Below the pieces are notes generated by a model, which made no database searches, was not told the origin of the DNA, and saw only the letters and a list, made by a program, of their open reading frames with translations. From assembly GCA_024234975.1 (NCBI GenBank), contig JACKNH010000006.1, positions 62,001 through 126,000 on the forward strand: 64,000 nt of DNA, written 5' to 3'. Shown in pieces: positions 25,831 through 38,300 of the stretch. The position numbers and the translations under genes are program-made. Position 1 is the stretch's first letter. Every line of letters starts with the position of its first letter. This DNA comes from Gammaproteobacteria bacterium. GTDB taxonomy: Bacteria; Pseudomonadota; Gammaproteobacteria; Ga0077536.

Positions 25831-28671
25831 TCAGTCGTTGATAACCGAGTTGATGATGATCGTTGTGACGGCTCCGATATTCAACCTGGGGTCAGTGCCT
25901 GCGGCAACCTCGTCGCCATCGTTGACTCCGTCGCCATCGGTATCGGCTTTATTCGCCGCAGTTCCCAGCTGGTATTCCTCCAGGTTGGTCAATCCATCCT
26001 GGTCCGGATCCAACCCGGCATCAGCGCTACTCAAACGATTAAGGCCGTTGGCGATTTCATAGGCGTCGCTCATGCCATCGTTGTCGTCATCCGGGTCCGC
26101 GTTGTCACCGATGCCGTCGTGGTCATTGTCGGAGGATTCAGCCGCGTTGCCCGGGAAAGCATCTGCGGTGTCGAGGACGCCATCATTGTCATCGTCCGGG
26201 TCGCAGGCATCGCCCAGGCCGTCGTTGTCATAATCTGCCTGATTGGCGTTGGCGACGGTGGGGCAATTGTCCTGGGTGAGATGAATGCCATCGCCGTCGA
26301 CATCATTGGTAAACGAGGTGGTAAAGGTCGTTACCGGTGCGCTGCCCGGAACTTCAGACGTGGTTTTGACGATGCCGATGCCGTCAGCCAGCCAGTAGGT
26401 TTCAGTCGCCGCAACGGCGAGTTGCTCGGATTGCCCCTGCGCATTTGTGATGGTGCCGCTGATGGCCAGCTCGAAAACGATTTTCACTGTTGCCAGCACG
26501 CCGTTCGGCGCGATGTTGGTCGACAATCCGGTCAGGATTTCGTGGCCGACAACTGTAGACGTGCTGGTGTAGGACAACGGGAAGGTATTTATGCCTTCGA
26601 TGGCATACGACGCCGTACCGCTGCCGATGATCTGATCGCCAATCGCGGCAGTGGCGTTCAGCAGTGGAATGGCCGGCGCGAAATCGATGGCAACATCGCG
26701 CGGGGAGCCGTCGAAATCAGTTGAATCGTGTTCGACCTGCTTGTAGAGACGCAACCTGTCGTTCTGGAATGCATAGTAATGCCGTTCCCTGATGACGCCA
26801 GGATTTCCCGGCAGATCGACGATGGGACCTTGCAGCTCAACAGTCTGTATGCCCAGCAGCGTGTCGCCTGGCACCTGGGTGCGGAATTCATCGCCTCGCG
26901 TCCAGCTCAAACCTGCACTCAACGGGAAATAGTTTTGTGCATTGAACGAAGTATTGGCGACGGTCGACGCGCTGTCGTTGTTGGTATTCGAATCGTTCCC
27001 GATCGAGTCTACCGTCACCTGCGTGGCGATGACGCCGTCGGTCTGCGGCACGACAGTCACGGTAATCTGCTGGTTGGCGCCAACGCTGATGCTGGTGAGC
27101 GTGCAATTCACCCCACCTTCGATGATTTCGCAAGTCCCGGTACTGGTGGTTGCACTGGTGATATCAAGCGCACCGGGAAGTTCGATTGTCACCGCACTGC
27201 CAGGCGCCGTCAGCGGGCCATTATTGTGTACGGTGTAGATAAACGTTGCGGGCTGCCCGGTTGTGATGGCATTGGCGGGCGGCGTTACACTGGCGGAAAG
27301 ATCGGTCGCGTCGTTATCCAGGATGGTGAGTACGCCACCGTAGTACAGGTCCGTTCCGGCTTCGCGTGCCCGTACGGCGAACGTCTCGTCCGGTTCGACC
27401 TCGGTGTCGTCATTAATATGAATGGTGAACTGATGCGGAGTGGTGTCGCCATCGGCAAAGGTGAAGGTTTCGCTGGCAGCGGTGTAGTCGGCTGGGGAAA
27501 TAGCGGAGATATCTGCGGTTTCAAACACAACTTCAAGCGCGCCGGTCTTGCCGCCTTTACGCACGACGTTGACGACGGGATCCGCAATACCTTCTGACGA
27601 CGACGTCACCGTGGCCTCGACGGTGGCGAAACCCGGGTTGGGGACGAACTCGTAAGCGCCGATGTCAACCTGGCTGCCACCTTGGCCGTCGCCGTCTACC
27701 GGCCGGTTGGTGCCGAGAATGTCCGTCGAGGGGGCATTCGAGGAACTGCCGGCATCGATGGCTGACGAATCATAGTTCAGGCGGAAATCACTGCTCGGAT
27801 CGAGAAAACCCGGGTCAGCGGAAATGTTGCCGTTGAGGCCGGTCGGGTCGGTGATGTTCGCGTCATAGCCAATGGTGTTCTCCCATATGAGATTGTGATC
27901 CCAGGTCGGGTCGTTGGCCGAGGTCGCACTAGTGAACTGCACTCCGATTGCGTTCTGCGCGATGATGTTGTTGCGGTAGATCTGGCTCGCGGCGCTGTTG
28001 TTGCGATCAACCGAGATACCAACAGCATTCAGGGCAAACGTGTTGTTGATGACGCGCGTGAGGCTTCCTGCGAGCTGGCTCACATAAACGCCGCGACACG
28101 AAGGGTTGTCGACGATGATGTTGTTCTCAATGACCGGCGATGAAATGCCCTGGGCGAAATTCACCGCGCCTTCGCCACCCACTGCCTGGCTATAGCAGGT
28201 ATTGTCATAGATAAGGTTGCTCGAAATCGTCGCGTTGGAGGCTGAACTTCCGATCGCTGATCCGGCGTTTGTCGCTTCGTTACGGACGATCACGTTGCCG
28301 CGAATCGTCGGAGAAACGCCATCCAGGTAAATGCCTGCACCGTTCGCCGCCAGACCACCAGTGAAAGTAAGGTTCTCTACGACGCTGCCGTTTGCTCCAT
28401 TGCTGATAGTCAGAACGCGACCAAGTCGCTGCGCATCGATGATCGTCTCGTAAACGTTGCTCGCACTTTTCAGCGTGATGTTCTTCGTCAGCGTCAGTCG
28501 CTCGTTATACGTGCCGCTCGCAACGAGTACCCGGTCGCCGGTCTGCGCCGCGTCGATCGCCGCCTGGATGGTCGCGTATTGCGAAGGAACCTGCAGGTCT
28601 GCCGCGCGTGCAACGTGTGCGATCAGAATTGGGACGAGGGCGAGTGCGAGCGAGCGGGCAGTTATTTTCAT
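25831..28671 (-). CDS. Secreted beta-helix protein with Calx-beta, DUF11 and thrombospondin-3 regions
   Basis: The start is the ATG at 28671, giving a signal peptide (SLALALVPILIAHVARA) and 946 residues. The first third is a right-handed beta-helix (YATIQAAIDAAQTGDRVLVA, then Asn-rich strands such as VIENNIIVDN). A Calx-beta-like stretch with FTFADGDTTPHQFTIHINDD follows, then a DUF11-like segment (LSASVTPPANAITTGQPATF, VTVDSIGNDSNTNNDS), a beta-rich domain, and C-terminal Asp-rich TSP3 units (DPDDDNDGVLDTADAFPG). It ends without a sorting tail. The beta-helix plus TSP3 design is shared with the matrixin at 13658-16486. It is likely a secreted or surface calcium-stabilised protein, perhaps acting on polysaccharide, but no catalytic residues are evident. 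Confidence 0.82.
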   Translation of the reverse strand: MKITARSLALALVPILIAHVARAADLQVPSQYATIQAAIDAAQTGDRVLVASGTYNERLTLTKNITLKSASNVYETIIDAQRLGRVLTISNGANGSVVENLTFTGGLAANGAGIYLDGVSPTIRGNVIVRNEATNAGSAIGSSASNATISSNLIYDNTCYSQAVGGEGAVNFAQGISSPVIENNIIVDNPSCRGVYVSQLAGSLTRVINNTFALNAVGISVDRNNSAASQIYRNNIIAQNAIGVQFTSATSANDPTWDHNLIWENTIGYDANITDPTGLNGNISADPGFLDPSSDFRLNYDSSAIDAGSSSNAPSTDILGTNRPVDGDGQGGSQVDIGAYEFVPNPGFATVEATVTSSSEGIADPVVNVVRKGGKTGALEVVFETADISAISPADYTAASETFTFADGDTTPHQFTIHINDDTEVEPDETFAVRAREAGTDLYYGGVLTILDNDATDLSASVTPPANAITTGQPATFIYTVHNNGPLTAPGSAVTIELPGALDITSATTSTGTCEIIEGGVNCTLTSISVGANQQITVTVVPQTDGVIATQVTVDSIGNDSNTNNDSASTVANTSFNAQNYFPLSAGLSWTRGDEFRTQVPGDTLLGIQTVELQGPIVDLPGNPGVIRERHYYAFQNDRLRLYKQVEHDSTDFDGSPRDVAIDFAPAIPLLNATAAIGDQIIGSGTASYAIEGINTFPLSYTSTSTVVGHEILTGLSTNIAPNGVLATVKIVFELAISGTITNAQGQSEQLAVAATETYWLADGIGIVKTTSEVPGSAPVTTFTTSFTNDVDGDGIHLTQDNCPTVANANQADYDNDGLGDACDPDDDNDGVLDTADAFPGNAAESSDNDHDGIGDNADPDDDNDGMSDAYEIANGLNRLSSADAGLDPDQDGLTNLEEYQLGTAANKADTDGDGVNDGDEVAAGTDPRLNIGAVTTIIINSVIND

Positions 28672-29372
28672 CAGGGTATGATAATCGGAAATAGTTGTAT
28701 TCCATCCCAAGCGCCTGTTGCGGTACTCACTTCTGATGAAGATTACCGGCACGCCCCGATGAATCGCCCGTCGCTGAAGCGCTCAGTTGTCAATGGACTT
28801 TACATTCGTCCATTCAATCGTCGACGCACCATCCGCTAGAGCCAGTGATTCCGTCAGTTTCGCAGGTTTGGTATGTCCCTTGCAGCGCGACTGGATCGTG
28901 CATGCTGTTTCGTCAACGTCGTGGCCAGAGTTACGCGCGGATTTGCCGGGATTACTCGTTACAAATCGGTAGCTTGTAGGAAGGATATGAGCGGATGCAT
29001 TAAGTCATGACGATGCTGCGGATGATTTATTCAGCAACATGGCCGTTTGCAACTGATGGACGACCAACATCGGGTAATTTTTCACACCGGGGGGAATTAC
29101 CTGTACGTGGCCAAAACCTTCAGCAAATGCAAGTGGTTACAATGTAGAATCGGAGCGCACCAACAACGGGCATGGCATATACACCACGCACGTGCTCAAC
29201 AAGAAATATAAAGAATAGAAGAGTGCCACAGGAGGAGTCGCGGGGCCGCAACGGGCCCGCGTCGTTCATTTGTTTCCGCCTGCGGCCTCGCATTTCGATT
29301 GCGAAGCCAATCACCCGCTTCGTGATCCTATATGTCGGCAGTCATGCCGCATACCAAAGCTAGGAGACGCAC
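28672..29372. other. Divergent gene-free region before the giant surface-protein gene
   Basis: About 700 bp separate the beta-helix gene (minus) from the giant gene (plus). It is more AT-rich than its surroundings between 28960 and 29220. A GC-rich hairpin sits at 29240-29260 (GCGGGGCC, 5-nt loop, GGGCCCGC, one mismatch) in what would be the leader of the giant gene. A frame at 29172-29363 has no product I recognise. TACAAT (29138-29143) and TAGAAT (29145-29150) look like -10 hexamers, but no -35 element stands at the right distance. AGGAG (29362-29366) is the ribosome binding site of the giant gene. Confidence 0.45.
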
Positions 29373-32300
29373 ATGGCGGTTAATAAGGAGTGGTTGAGAC
29401 GGATATGGTCTCGACGCAAGGGCACTTCTAACGCGGGACCGGAGCATGGGAAGTTGCCACTGTCTCCTCTGAATCCCATCACCGCCGCCATCAAGGCCGC
29501 CGAAGGGCCTCGACGCAAAGTCCTGTATGAACCGCTGGAACCACGCCTGCTGCTCTCGGCTGACATCATGCCGCAAGCCGGCGATGCCCTGCTCGCCGGG
29601 TTGCAGGAGTTCCGCGACTGGAGCGTCAATTTAAGCGATATCGAAAAGCTCGAGCAGGAGCTGCCACTCGTCAATCTGAACATCAACGAAACGCTGGATG
29701 TACCCAATGCCATCCAGCAGCAGTTGATTACGCCGATCGCTGATTACTTCGCCAACCTCACGCCAGGCACCAACGGCACTACCGACGGCCTCATCTCCGC
29801 GCTTGCGTCCACCCTTGAGACCAACGCGCCGATCACCGGGGATCTCATAAACGACCGTATCGTTTTCGATGTGAGCATGAATGTCGTGCGCAACGCCAAC
29901 GGCCAGCTCACGCTGGGCGCGCAAGGCGATGCACTCGGGATCGATCTGCCCGCCGGCGCGGATGTTCCGGTCACCGGCAATATTGATCTCGTGTTTTCGT
30001 TTGGCGTCGATGTCAGTGACAACACCTTCGACAGCAGCGACTTCTTCCTGATCGGCGACGAAATCTCCTTGCAGGTCGCCACTGACGGTGGCGCGCTCGC
30101 ATTCCCGCTGAACGTCGGAATGGTCGAGTCCAGCGTTCTCGACGGTCATATCGATCTGGATGCACGCGTGGTGGTTGGCCTGTCGGAACTCGACACCGAT
30201 GGCAGTGGTGATATCTCCGTTGCCGAACTCGCAGCCAAGGGCCCGGGCGCGCTGAATGACGTTGCCGCCAGTGGCTCGGCCACCGGCCAGTTGCCGCTGG
30301 ACCTCGGCGATCTGCCGTTCGACGCCACCGGCGCCCCTGCGCTGGAGATCAGCGTCGCCGATCTGTTTGCCGGTACCGCGCCGTCCGTTCAAGGCAACAG
30401 CGATTTTGATCAGGTGACTGATTTCAACACGCTGCTGGGGCAGACGCTGGTTGATGGTATCGATGGCCTGGCGCAGGCGATCGATGAAGCGGCGGAAGAG
30501 GGGTTGGCGGGCGCGTACCTCGAGCCGGTTGTCGGTTCAATCAACTACTACCTCGATGCACAAGGCATATTGCAGCAGCATATCGGGCAGGTCATCGCCG
30601 AATATTTTGCAGGCAATGATGGGTCTGACATCGATGGCCTGGTGGCAGCACTCAACAGCCATTCCGGCCAGCATGGTGACCTGGCGCTTTCGATCACCGC
30701 TGCCGGCCGAACGGTCGGTGACGCGCTCGAACTTGACCTGTCGATTTCAGCTGACCGATTGGTGTCAGACGTAACGCTGTTCACACCTGACGACGTCTAC
30801 CTGCTGGTTCAGCTCGACGACCTGCTGGTCGACCTGACTGCTCATCTGGACTGGGATTTTTCAATCACCGTCGATCTCGCTGGCCTGCTCAGTCCGGCAG
30901 ATGCGTTTTCTGTCGATATGTCCAATCCGCTCAACCTTTCCGCCCGCGTGCAGGAAACGCAGGTGGAAGCGGATGGGCAGGTCGGGTTCCTCGGGTTCAC
31001 GATTGGCGAAGTCAACGGCACACCAAGCTCGATTCTGCTGGATGCCGGCGTGGCGCTACAGAACGTTGTCGTGGGGACGGCCGCCGGCGGTGGGGTGAAG
31101 CTCAGCGAGTTGAACGAGAGCGCCAGCGAAAACCGCTTTGACGAAACCGGCACCGCGGATTTCTCAATGTCCCTTCGGGGATTGAGCGGCATCAACGGAA
31201 TTTTCAACGATCCGGCCACAGCGCCGTCCATCGACTACACCGCGGGACTCTTCAGCGAGGAAGCGCCGGTGTTGGTGGAGAGTTTCACCAGCAGCGGGCT
31301 GGCGGCTTTCAACGACACTACTGACAATCAGGTGCGTTCGTTGCTGACCACGCTGGGTGAAGTCGTAAGAGGATTTGTCGAATCGTCCCAGCTGGATATG
31401 CCGGTGCCGCTGGCTCAGGGTTTCAATTTCAATGATGTGCTGATCCAGGGTGATGACGATTTTGAAGGCGACGACCTGGTCACGATTTACGATGCCGAAA
31501 TCGTTTCCCTGCTGACTCAGCCGGGTCCAACTGCAGAATCTACGCCGGTCCTGGCGTTCAATACGCTGCAACAGTTGATGGGGCTGCTTGCAGGCAAACT
31601 GACCGGCTTCACTTACGACGCCGCGAACAGGACGCTGAATTTCAACCTCGCACTGGACGGTACGACGGACGCAGTTTCCGGACCAGTCGGCTTGTTCGAC
31701 ATGCAGGCGTTGACCGGGCTGGCGGCGGACACCAGTTCGACGGCCACGGCTGCAGCGGACTTTGCGCTGGCCTTCAGTTTCGGCTTGAAGCTGCAACCCA
31801 TCGGCGGCAATGTCGGAGACATGGCAGACGCCACAGCAGTGGCGCTGCTCAACAATGGCAACGGCATCCGCGCGGAAAGCGGCGTAGCTGATATCCGCGT
31901 GCAACTGCGCGACGGATCGTCATTCGACGTGGATCTTTCGCACGCCGAGAGCGCGACGATGGGCGATATTCTGGCGCTGATCCAGAACGCCGCGGACGCG
32001 GCAGTGGGCGAAGGAACATTTTCGATTGGTTATAACGAGGCCGGTGACGGCATCGAACTGATCGACCGCACCAGCGGGACCCAGGACTTTGTTGTCGTCC
32101 GATTGAACGATTCACTGGCGATCTTCGATCTCGGGATTGGCGGAATTGTTGGCGAGGAGATCTCGGAGGGCAGCGCGTCCTACCGCATCGTTGGTCAGCC
32201 TTTGCACGGCGACACAGCTTCGGCGCATCTCGTGGTCAACGCCGGCAACATCACGGCGACGACCACGACCACCGTAGATCAAATAGATGCCTCCGGATTG

Positions 32301-35300
32301 TGGGGCGCGCTCGCAGTGGATGTCGTAGGCGGGAGCGGTACAGCCAACTCAACGATGACGTTCGATTTGGCCGAACCAGCCGGCGCGGGCGCCGACGGCA
32401 TTACCACGTTGCGCGAGTTATTGAGTGGCCTCGGTGATGCAGGCGAGCTCGTCAGCGATTCAACCGTGACATCGGCGTTGGCCTTGGCATTGCCGTTGCG
32501 TCCGTCCACCCCGTTCGCAGGCACCAACGGCCTGGAACCGGTATACACGGTCACTTCGAATGATATCCGTGATCCGGACGCATTCACTTACGCGCTCGGC
32601 AACCAGGCGGGCACATACGATTCGTTGCTGAAAGCCGTTGAGCACCTGGGCGTTGGCGACCTGATCGACGACCTGTCTGCCATCGGTGATTACCTCGCCG
32701 AAGTCGCCGCGCAGAATCAAAGCCTGTCGTCGGTGATTCCCGGCTTGAACAAATCCGCAGCCGAATTGCTTGATATCAGCGGCCAGTTCCACGCCGCCGT
32801 TGATGAATTGCGCAGCGCGAATATCGCAACATTGCAGGATTTCGCCGACGCGCTCGCAGCGTTGCCGCAACTCGAAGGCCTGTCTTTGACACTGGACGCT
32901 ACTGCAGGCCAGGAAGCGCTGAAATTCGCCTTCGACTTCACGTTGAATGATCCCGATCTTTCGATTCCGCTGAAGCTCGACCTGACCACGCTGGGCGTCG
33001 ACCTCGATGCGCTCGGTCTTGGCCCGGTCGGCCTGCTGTTCGATTCTGTTGGCCAGGCGCCGATTTCGGTCAATGGCGGCGGTCTCATCAGCCTCGCGTT
33101 TGACGTCGATCTCAGCAATCCAGCCGCGCCGGCATTGATGCTGCGCGATTCAACCAGCATTGACCTGACACTGGAAGCATTCAACAGCGCAGTCAGTTTC
33201 CCGACGTTGCTGGGCGCGCTGGCCGCGCGAGTCAATAACGGCAGTTTCGTGCTTGATGCGGACGGCGACGAAATCAGCGCCGACCCGATGGCGTGGCAAA
33301 TCGACGTATCCCATGGTTTCGGTGGCCGCCATGCCATCGCCGACGCCGCGGCGCATACCGATGTGGCCTTGACCAGTGGTGGCGCACTCACCATCGATCT
33401 CCCCATGCTGTTCCCGCCCGAGATCCCGGGCGGCCAGCCGAATCTCACGCTGACCATCGGTGACTGGACCGACATCGCCAATACCACGTCGCTCTCCGGG
33501 CCGAATGTCGCCCAGATGCTTGAGAGCTTCTCGCTGCTCGACAACCTCGACAGTTTCCGCCGCGGTTGGGACGAGTTGTGGATGGGGATTGCCGACATCC
33601 TCGATCAACACGTCTTCAATCAGCAGATTCCGTTGCTGGGTCTGCAGCTGGGTGATCGTTTCGACATCATCGATCAAATCCGCACCAAGGTTGCGGATAA
33701 TCTTGCGTTGATACCGCAGGCACTGACGCCCACGCTCGTGCGTCAGGCACTGTATGACGCGCTCGGACCGGGTGGCTTGAACTGGTTGAAGGGCGCCAAT
33801 GGCGCGCCGGCCACATTGAACGACATCATCCTGGTCAGCAATGCCGACGAAGTGAGCTGGCAGCTCAATCTTGGCATGTCGTTGACCCAGTTCGCACAGG
33901 GCTTCGCTGCCGATCTCGGCCTGCCCGGATTCCCGCTGGATCTGTTCGGCGAGTCACGTGGCAGTGTCGGTTTCAATTTCCCGGTCAAAGTTGGAATCAG
34001 CCGCGCCGACGGCGTCTTCATCGATGCCGCGGCGTTGCAGGACCTGACGATCGACTTTGCCGCGACCATGCCGACGGCGTCGGCGATGAATGGCGTGATG
34101 GGTTTCCTGCCGGTGACCGTGCTTAATCGCGATGGTGGCATAGCCAGCACCAGCGGCCAGTACCAGATAGATCTCACCAGTGCTGACGGGCGCTTGTCGC
34201 GCAACGAGTTACTGTCGCTGTCTACCGATGAAGTCAGCAACGTCACGCGTACCGGGCAATCGGATATCAATCTTCGACTGGAAACGGCGCTGCCCGAGGA
34301 CGCGACCTTCCCGCCATATCGCATGGATCTGGATATTGACTGGAATCTCTCCAGCGACGAATTGGCTATCGATTTCTCAGCGGTCTCGCTTGACCTCGTC
34401 GGGTTGTTGAAGCGTTTCGCCTTGCCGCAGCTGGAACGTATGGAAAGCGCGTTCGGCCCATTGGCGCCGATCGCGGAGTTCATGGAAATTCGCGTTCCGA
34501 TCCTGTTCGATGTGTTGTCGATCTCGAATTGGGCGGACGTTGTCCGTCTGTTTGGCGGCGTCAACGATACGCGCGAATTCTTCCAGTCGATCGCTCTCAT
34601 TCTCGAGGTGGTGGACAAGATTCCGGATTTGACCGGCCAGATGTGGATCGACCTCGGGTCTTTCGAAGTCGATCCCGATGTCGCGCGCGCACGGTCGTCC
34701 GTCGGCCAACCCGAATTGATCAAGACCAGCCACGCCAAGTCCTGGTTGCCGGCGGATGCCGATACCGTCGCGACCTCGTCAGAGTTCAAGGACCTGCTGC
34801 TGGCAAATACTGCGTCATCGATTTACGCGGATATTTTCGAACAGTCGCACTTCGATACCGATCCGGATTATGCCGGGCCGTTTAACGCTGCGGATATCTT
34901 CGTCAAGCTGCAGGAGCTGCCAGGCACCGATCCCAGCGGCATTTTTTCTGTCGGTTACCCGATCCTGATTGACAGATACGTCGGCCTGTTCACCGACGGG
35001 CCAACAGCGCCGGTGCATTTCGAGATTCTCGAACACGCAACCAACAGTTTCCGGCTGTTGACCGGTTCCAGACAGTTCAAGAATTTCGAGGCCGAGGGCG
35101 ACCCCCTGCTTTCAGTCGAGAACAGTCTGTTGATGCAGTACCAGATGCCGGACATGAAGTTGATCATCAATCTGGAAATCCCGACCAGTCCCTGGCAGAT
35201 GCTGTTCAAGTTTCTGCTGGGAGCTTCAAAAGCGTTCGACAGCCACGAAACCAAGGAGTCCGATGCAAAGAAGGAAGCCGGTATCGACGACGGCAAGGAT

Positions 35301-38300
35301 TCGAACAACTCCAAGGATGCGGACGGCAAGTCGGAAAAGAGCAAGCGCTCGAAGGCGAAATTCAAGGCGGGTGTCGAACTGGTCTTGCGTATTTATGTGG
35401 ATGCTGCATATCGCTTCGGGTTTGATGCTACGGGATTGGACGTCTACGCACGGACGGGCGATGCGGCGGCGATTGAGAACGGTTTCTATATTGATGATTC
35501 CTACGGCGTCGGCAATACATTCGACAGCGGGCCCCTGCTGGGCCGCAACGACCCGAACAACGTAGAGATTCTGGGTGGCATCGGCGCCCATTTTGCGGCG
35601 GGATTCTCGATTTCATTTGTCACGATTGCGGCATTCCTCGAGCCGGTTTTCCGCATTGGTGGCACCTGGGATATTGTGGACCGCGGTGAAGGCGCTATCG
35701 CGCTCGCAGGGGTGCCACTTGGCGCAACTGAAGCGAGCGACGGCCGCGTCCGCGCCAATGAATACGATCTCAATGTCGGCGAGGGCGTGTTTGATGTCCT
35801 TGAAAGCTCCGGTGCCTACAATTTCGGATTGAAGGGTGACGTGATCATCAGTGCCGGGTTGGAGATTGAACTCGACATACCCGTTGTTGGCGAAATTGAA
35901 ATCTTCAATCTGGCAGTGGAAATCATCACACCGCCACTGTTCGAAATCGAATTCGTCCATGCCCTCAATGCTGCGCCGGTGTTAGGCGAGGCGATTGGGA
36001 CTACCCTCACGATCAACGCCGGCGATCGCGCCGCCCGGCGTGGCTTCCTGACCGCGGAAGAGGACGAGACGTTCTACATCGGCAGTGTTGAGTCGGTACA
36101 GTTGTCGCCTGCGCTGCGGGCGCTTTTGGGCGTTGATGCGTACGAGACTGTGCTGGTCAGTTATCACGGCATCACGCAGTACTTCGCCGCCATTGCGGAA
36201 ATCGTGATTGATGCCGGCACCGGCAACGACAAGATCATCATCGACGACTCGGTGCTGTCCCGCGTGCGCATCAAGGGCGGCAGCGGCGACGACCTGCTGG
36301 TGGCCGGTGGCGGCCGTGCGGATATCGATGGCGGGGATGGTGACGATGTCATCTACGGCAGCCTTGTGGGCGACCTGCTGCAAGGTGGCGCCGGCGATGA
36401 CACGATTTACGGCCGCAGCGGCAATGACATCATCCATGGCGGGCTCGACGACGATGAATTGTACGGCGACGACGGCGAAGATCAGTTGTTCGGCGAAGGC
36501 GGCATCGACCGTTTGCACGGCGGCGCGGCGGATGACGAACTGCACGGCGGTGACGACGGCGACTTCCTTTACGGCGATGCCGGTGGCGATACACTTTATG
36601 GTAATTCCGGCGCGGATCAGATCTACGGCGGTACCGGCGCCGATCTCATCCACGGTGGTGAAGGCGACGACAGCGTCTGGGGTGAAGACGGTACCGACGT
36701 CATCTTCGGCGAAGCCGGCAACGACACCCTGCGCGGTGGGCTCGGTAACGATATTCTCTACGGCCAGGCTGGCCAGGACCGCCTGTTCGGTGATCTGAAC
36801 AACGACATCATCTACGGCGGCGATGACGCCGACACGATTTACGGCGGCGGCGGCAGCGACCAGCTGTTCGGTGAAGCCGGCAACGACATCATCTACGGTC
36901 ACCTCAATATCACCGGCGACACGATCGAATCGGTCGAGTTCATCAGTGGTGGCAGCGGCAACGACCTGCTTTACGGCAACAACTATAACGACACCATCAG
37001 CGGTGACGATGGCGACGACATCATCCACGGTCTGGGTGGCGACGACTTCATCACCGGTGGTTACGGTGATGACGAACTCTGGGGCGAAGGTGGCAACGAC
37101 GTGCTGTGGGGTGGTTTCGCCGGCGGCGAATTGACCGCGGCGGACTTCAACCTCGCACTGCCGGGCAATTTCGAACTGCCCCCGAGTTACACCATCGTCG
37201 AAGCGATGTACCCGACGGGCTATACACCGCCGCGCATCATGCCGGTGGCGCTCAATGGTCAGAACATGGAAGGTCGGCTGGGCGACGGCAAGGATACCTT
37301 GCGCGGCGGCGACGACACCGACTTCCTGTTCGGTGGTGACGAAGCCGATACGCTGCTTGGCAACGACGGCAATGACTACCTTGACGGCGGCGCCGGCAAC
37401 GACACCAATGTCCATGGCGGTCTCGGCGACGATATCGTCCGCGGCGGCTCCGGCCGCGATTCGCTGCACGGCGACGGCGGCATCGACCAGCTCTACGGCG
37501 ATGGCGACGATGACAACCTGTTCGGCGACGCCGGTATCGATGTCAATGGCGCGCATGTACTGCTCGGTCAGCGCCTGTTCGGTGGTGCCGGCCGCGATAA
37601 CCTCTGGGCATTCGCACCCACTATCAGCACTGAAGTTGAACGCACCCAGCTGGGCGACCAGTTGTTCGGCGGTACCGGCGGTGACTTCCTATACGGCAAC
37701 ATCCGGCGCGAAGTACTGGTCGGTGAATCCGGCAACGACTTCATCGGCGGCGACCTGCTGCGCGGCCCGTTGTATGTGGACAACCTGGTGGCAGATCTGG
37801 AAGGTGCGGATGACTTGCTGGTCGGTGGCAGCGGTGAAGACCAGCTGCTCGGCGGCGGTGGTCAGGACACGATCTGGGGCGGCGCTGATACCGACTGGCT
37901 GGAAGGCCAGAATGGCCAGGACTTCCTCTACGGCGGCAGCGGCATCGACATCATCGTCATGGATGTCGGCCCCAGCCCGGCCGACTTCCGACTATTGCCG
38001 GGCGGCTATCAGGTGCGTCCGTTCGATGGTCTGGGCGACGTCATCGAAGGCCACTTCGGCAACGAGTCCGAAGGTGATGTGCTGGATGACAACGCGACCG
38101 ACATCCTGCTGGTCGAAGGCACGCAGCACGACGACACCATCCGCATCCGCGAATCGGTGGCCGGCGAGAACATCGTCGACACCGCGGGCACGATCATCGG
38201 CAGCGCGGTCGGCGGCCAGTTGCTGGTCGAATACAACAATGCACGCCTGGAAGCGATCTGGCAGGACGCGGCCGGACCGCGCGTTGAACAGTTCCGCATC

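Noticed and set aside
29172..29363. A possible 63-residue leader peptide upstream of the giant gene
   Set aside because: Composition is not informative, no ribosome binding site stands before its ATG, and nothing suggests attenuation.
35982..37556. A 524-codon minus-strand frame over the RTX repeats
   Set aside because: The reverse complement of repeated GGxGxD codons creates an open frame with Val/Ala/Asp/Ile repeats; it has no support of its own.
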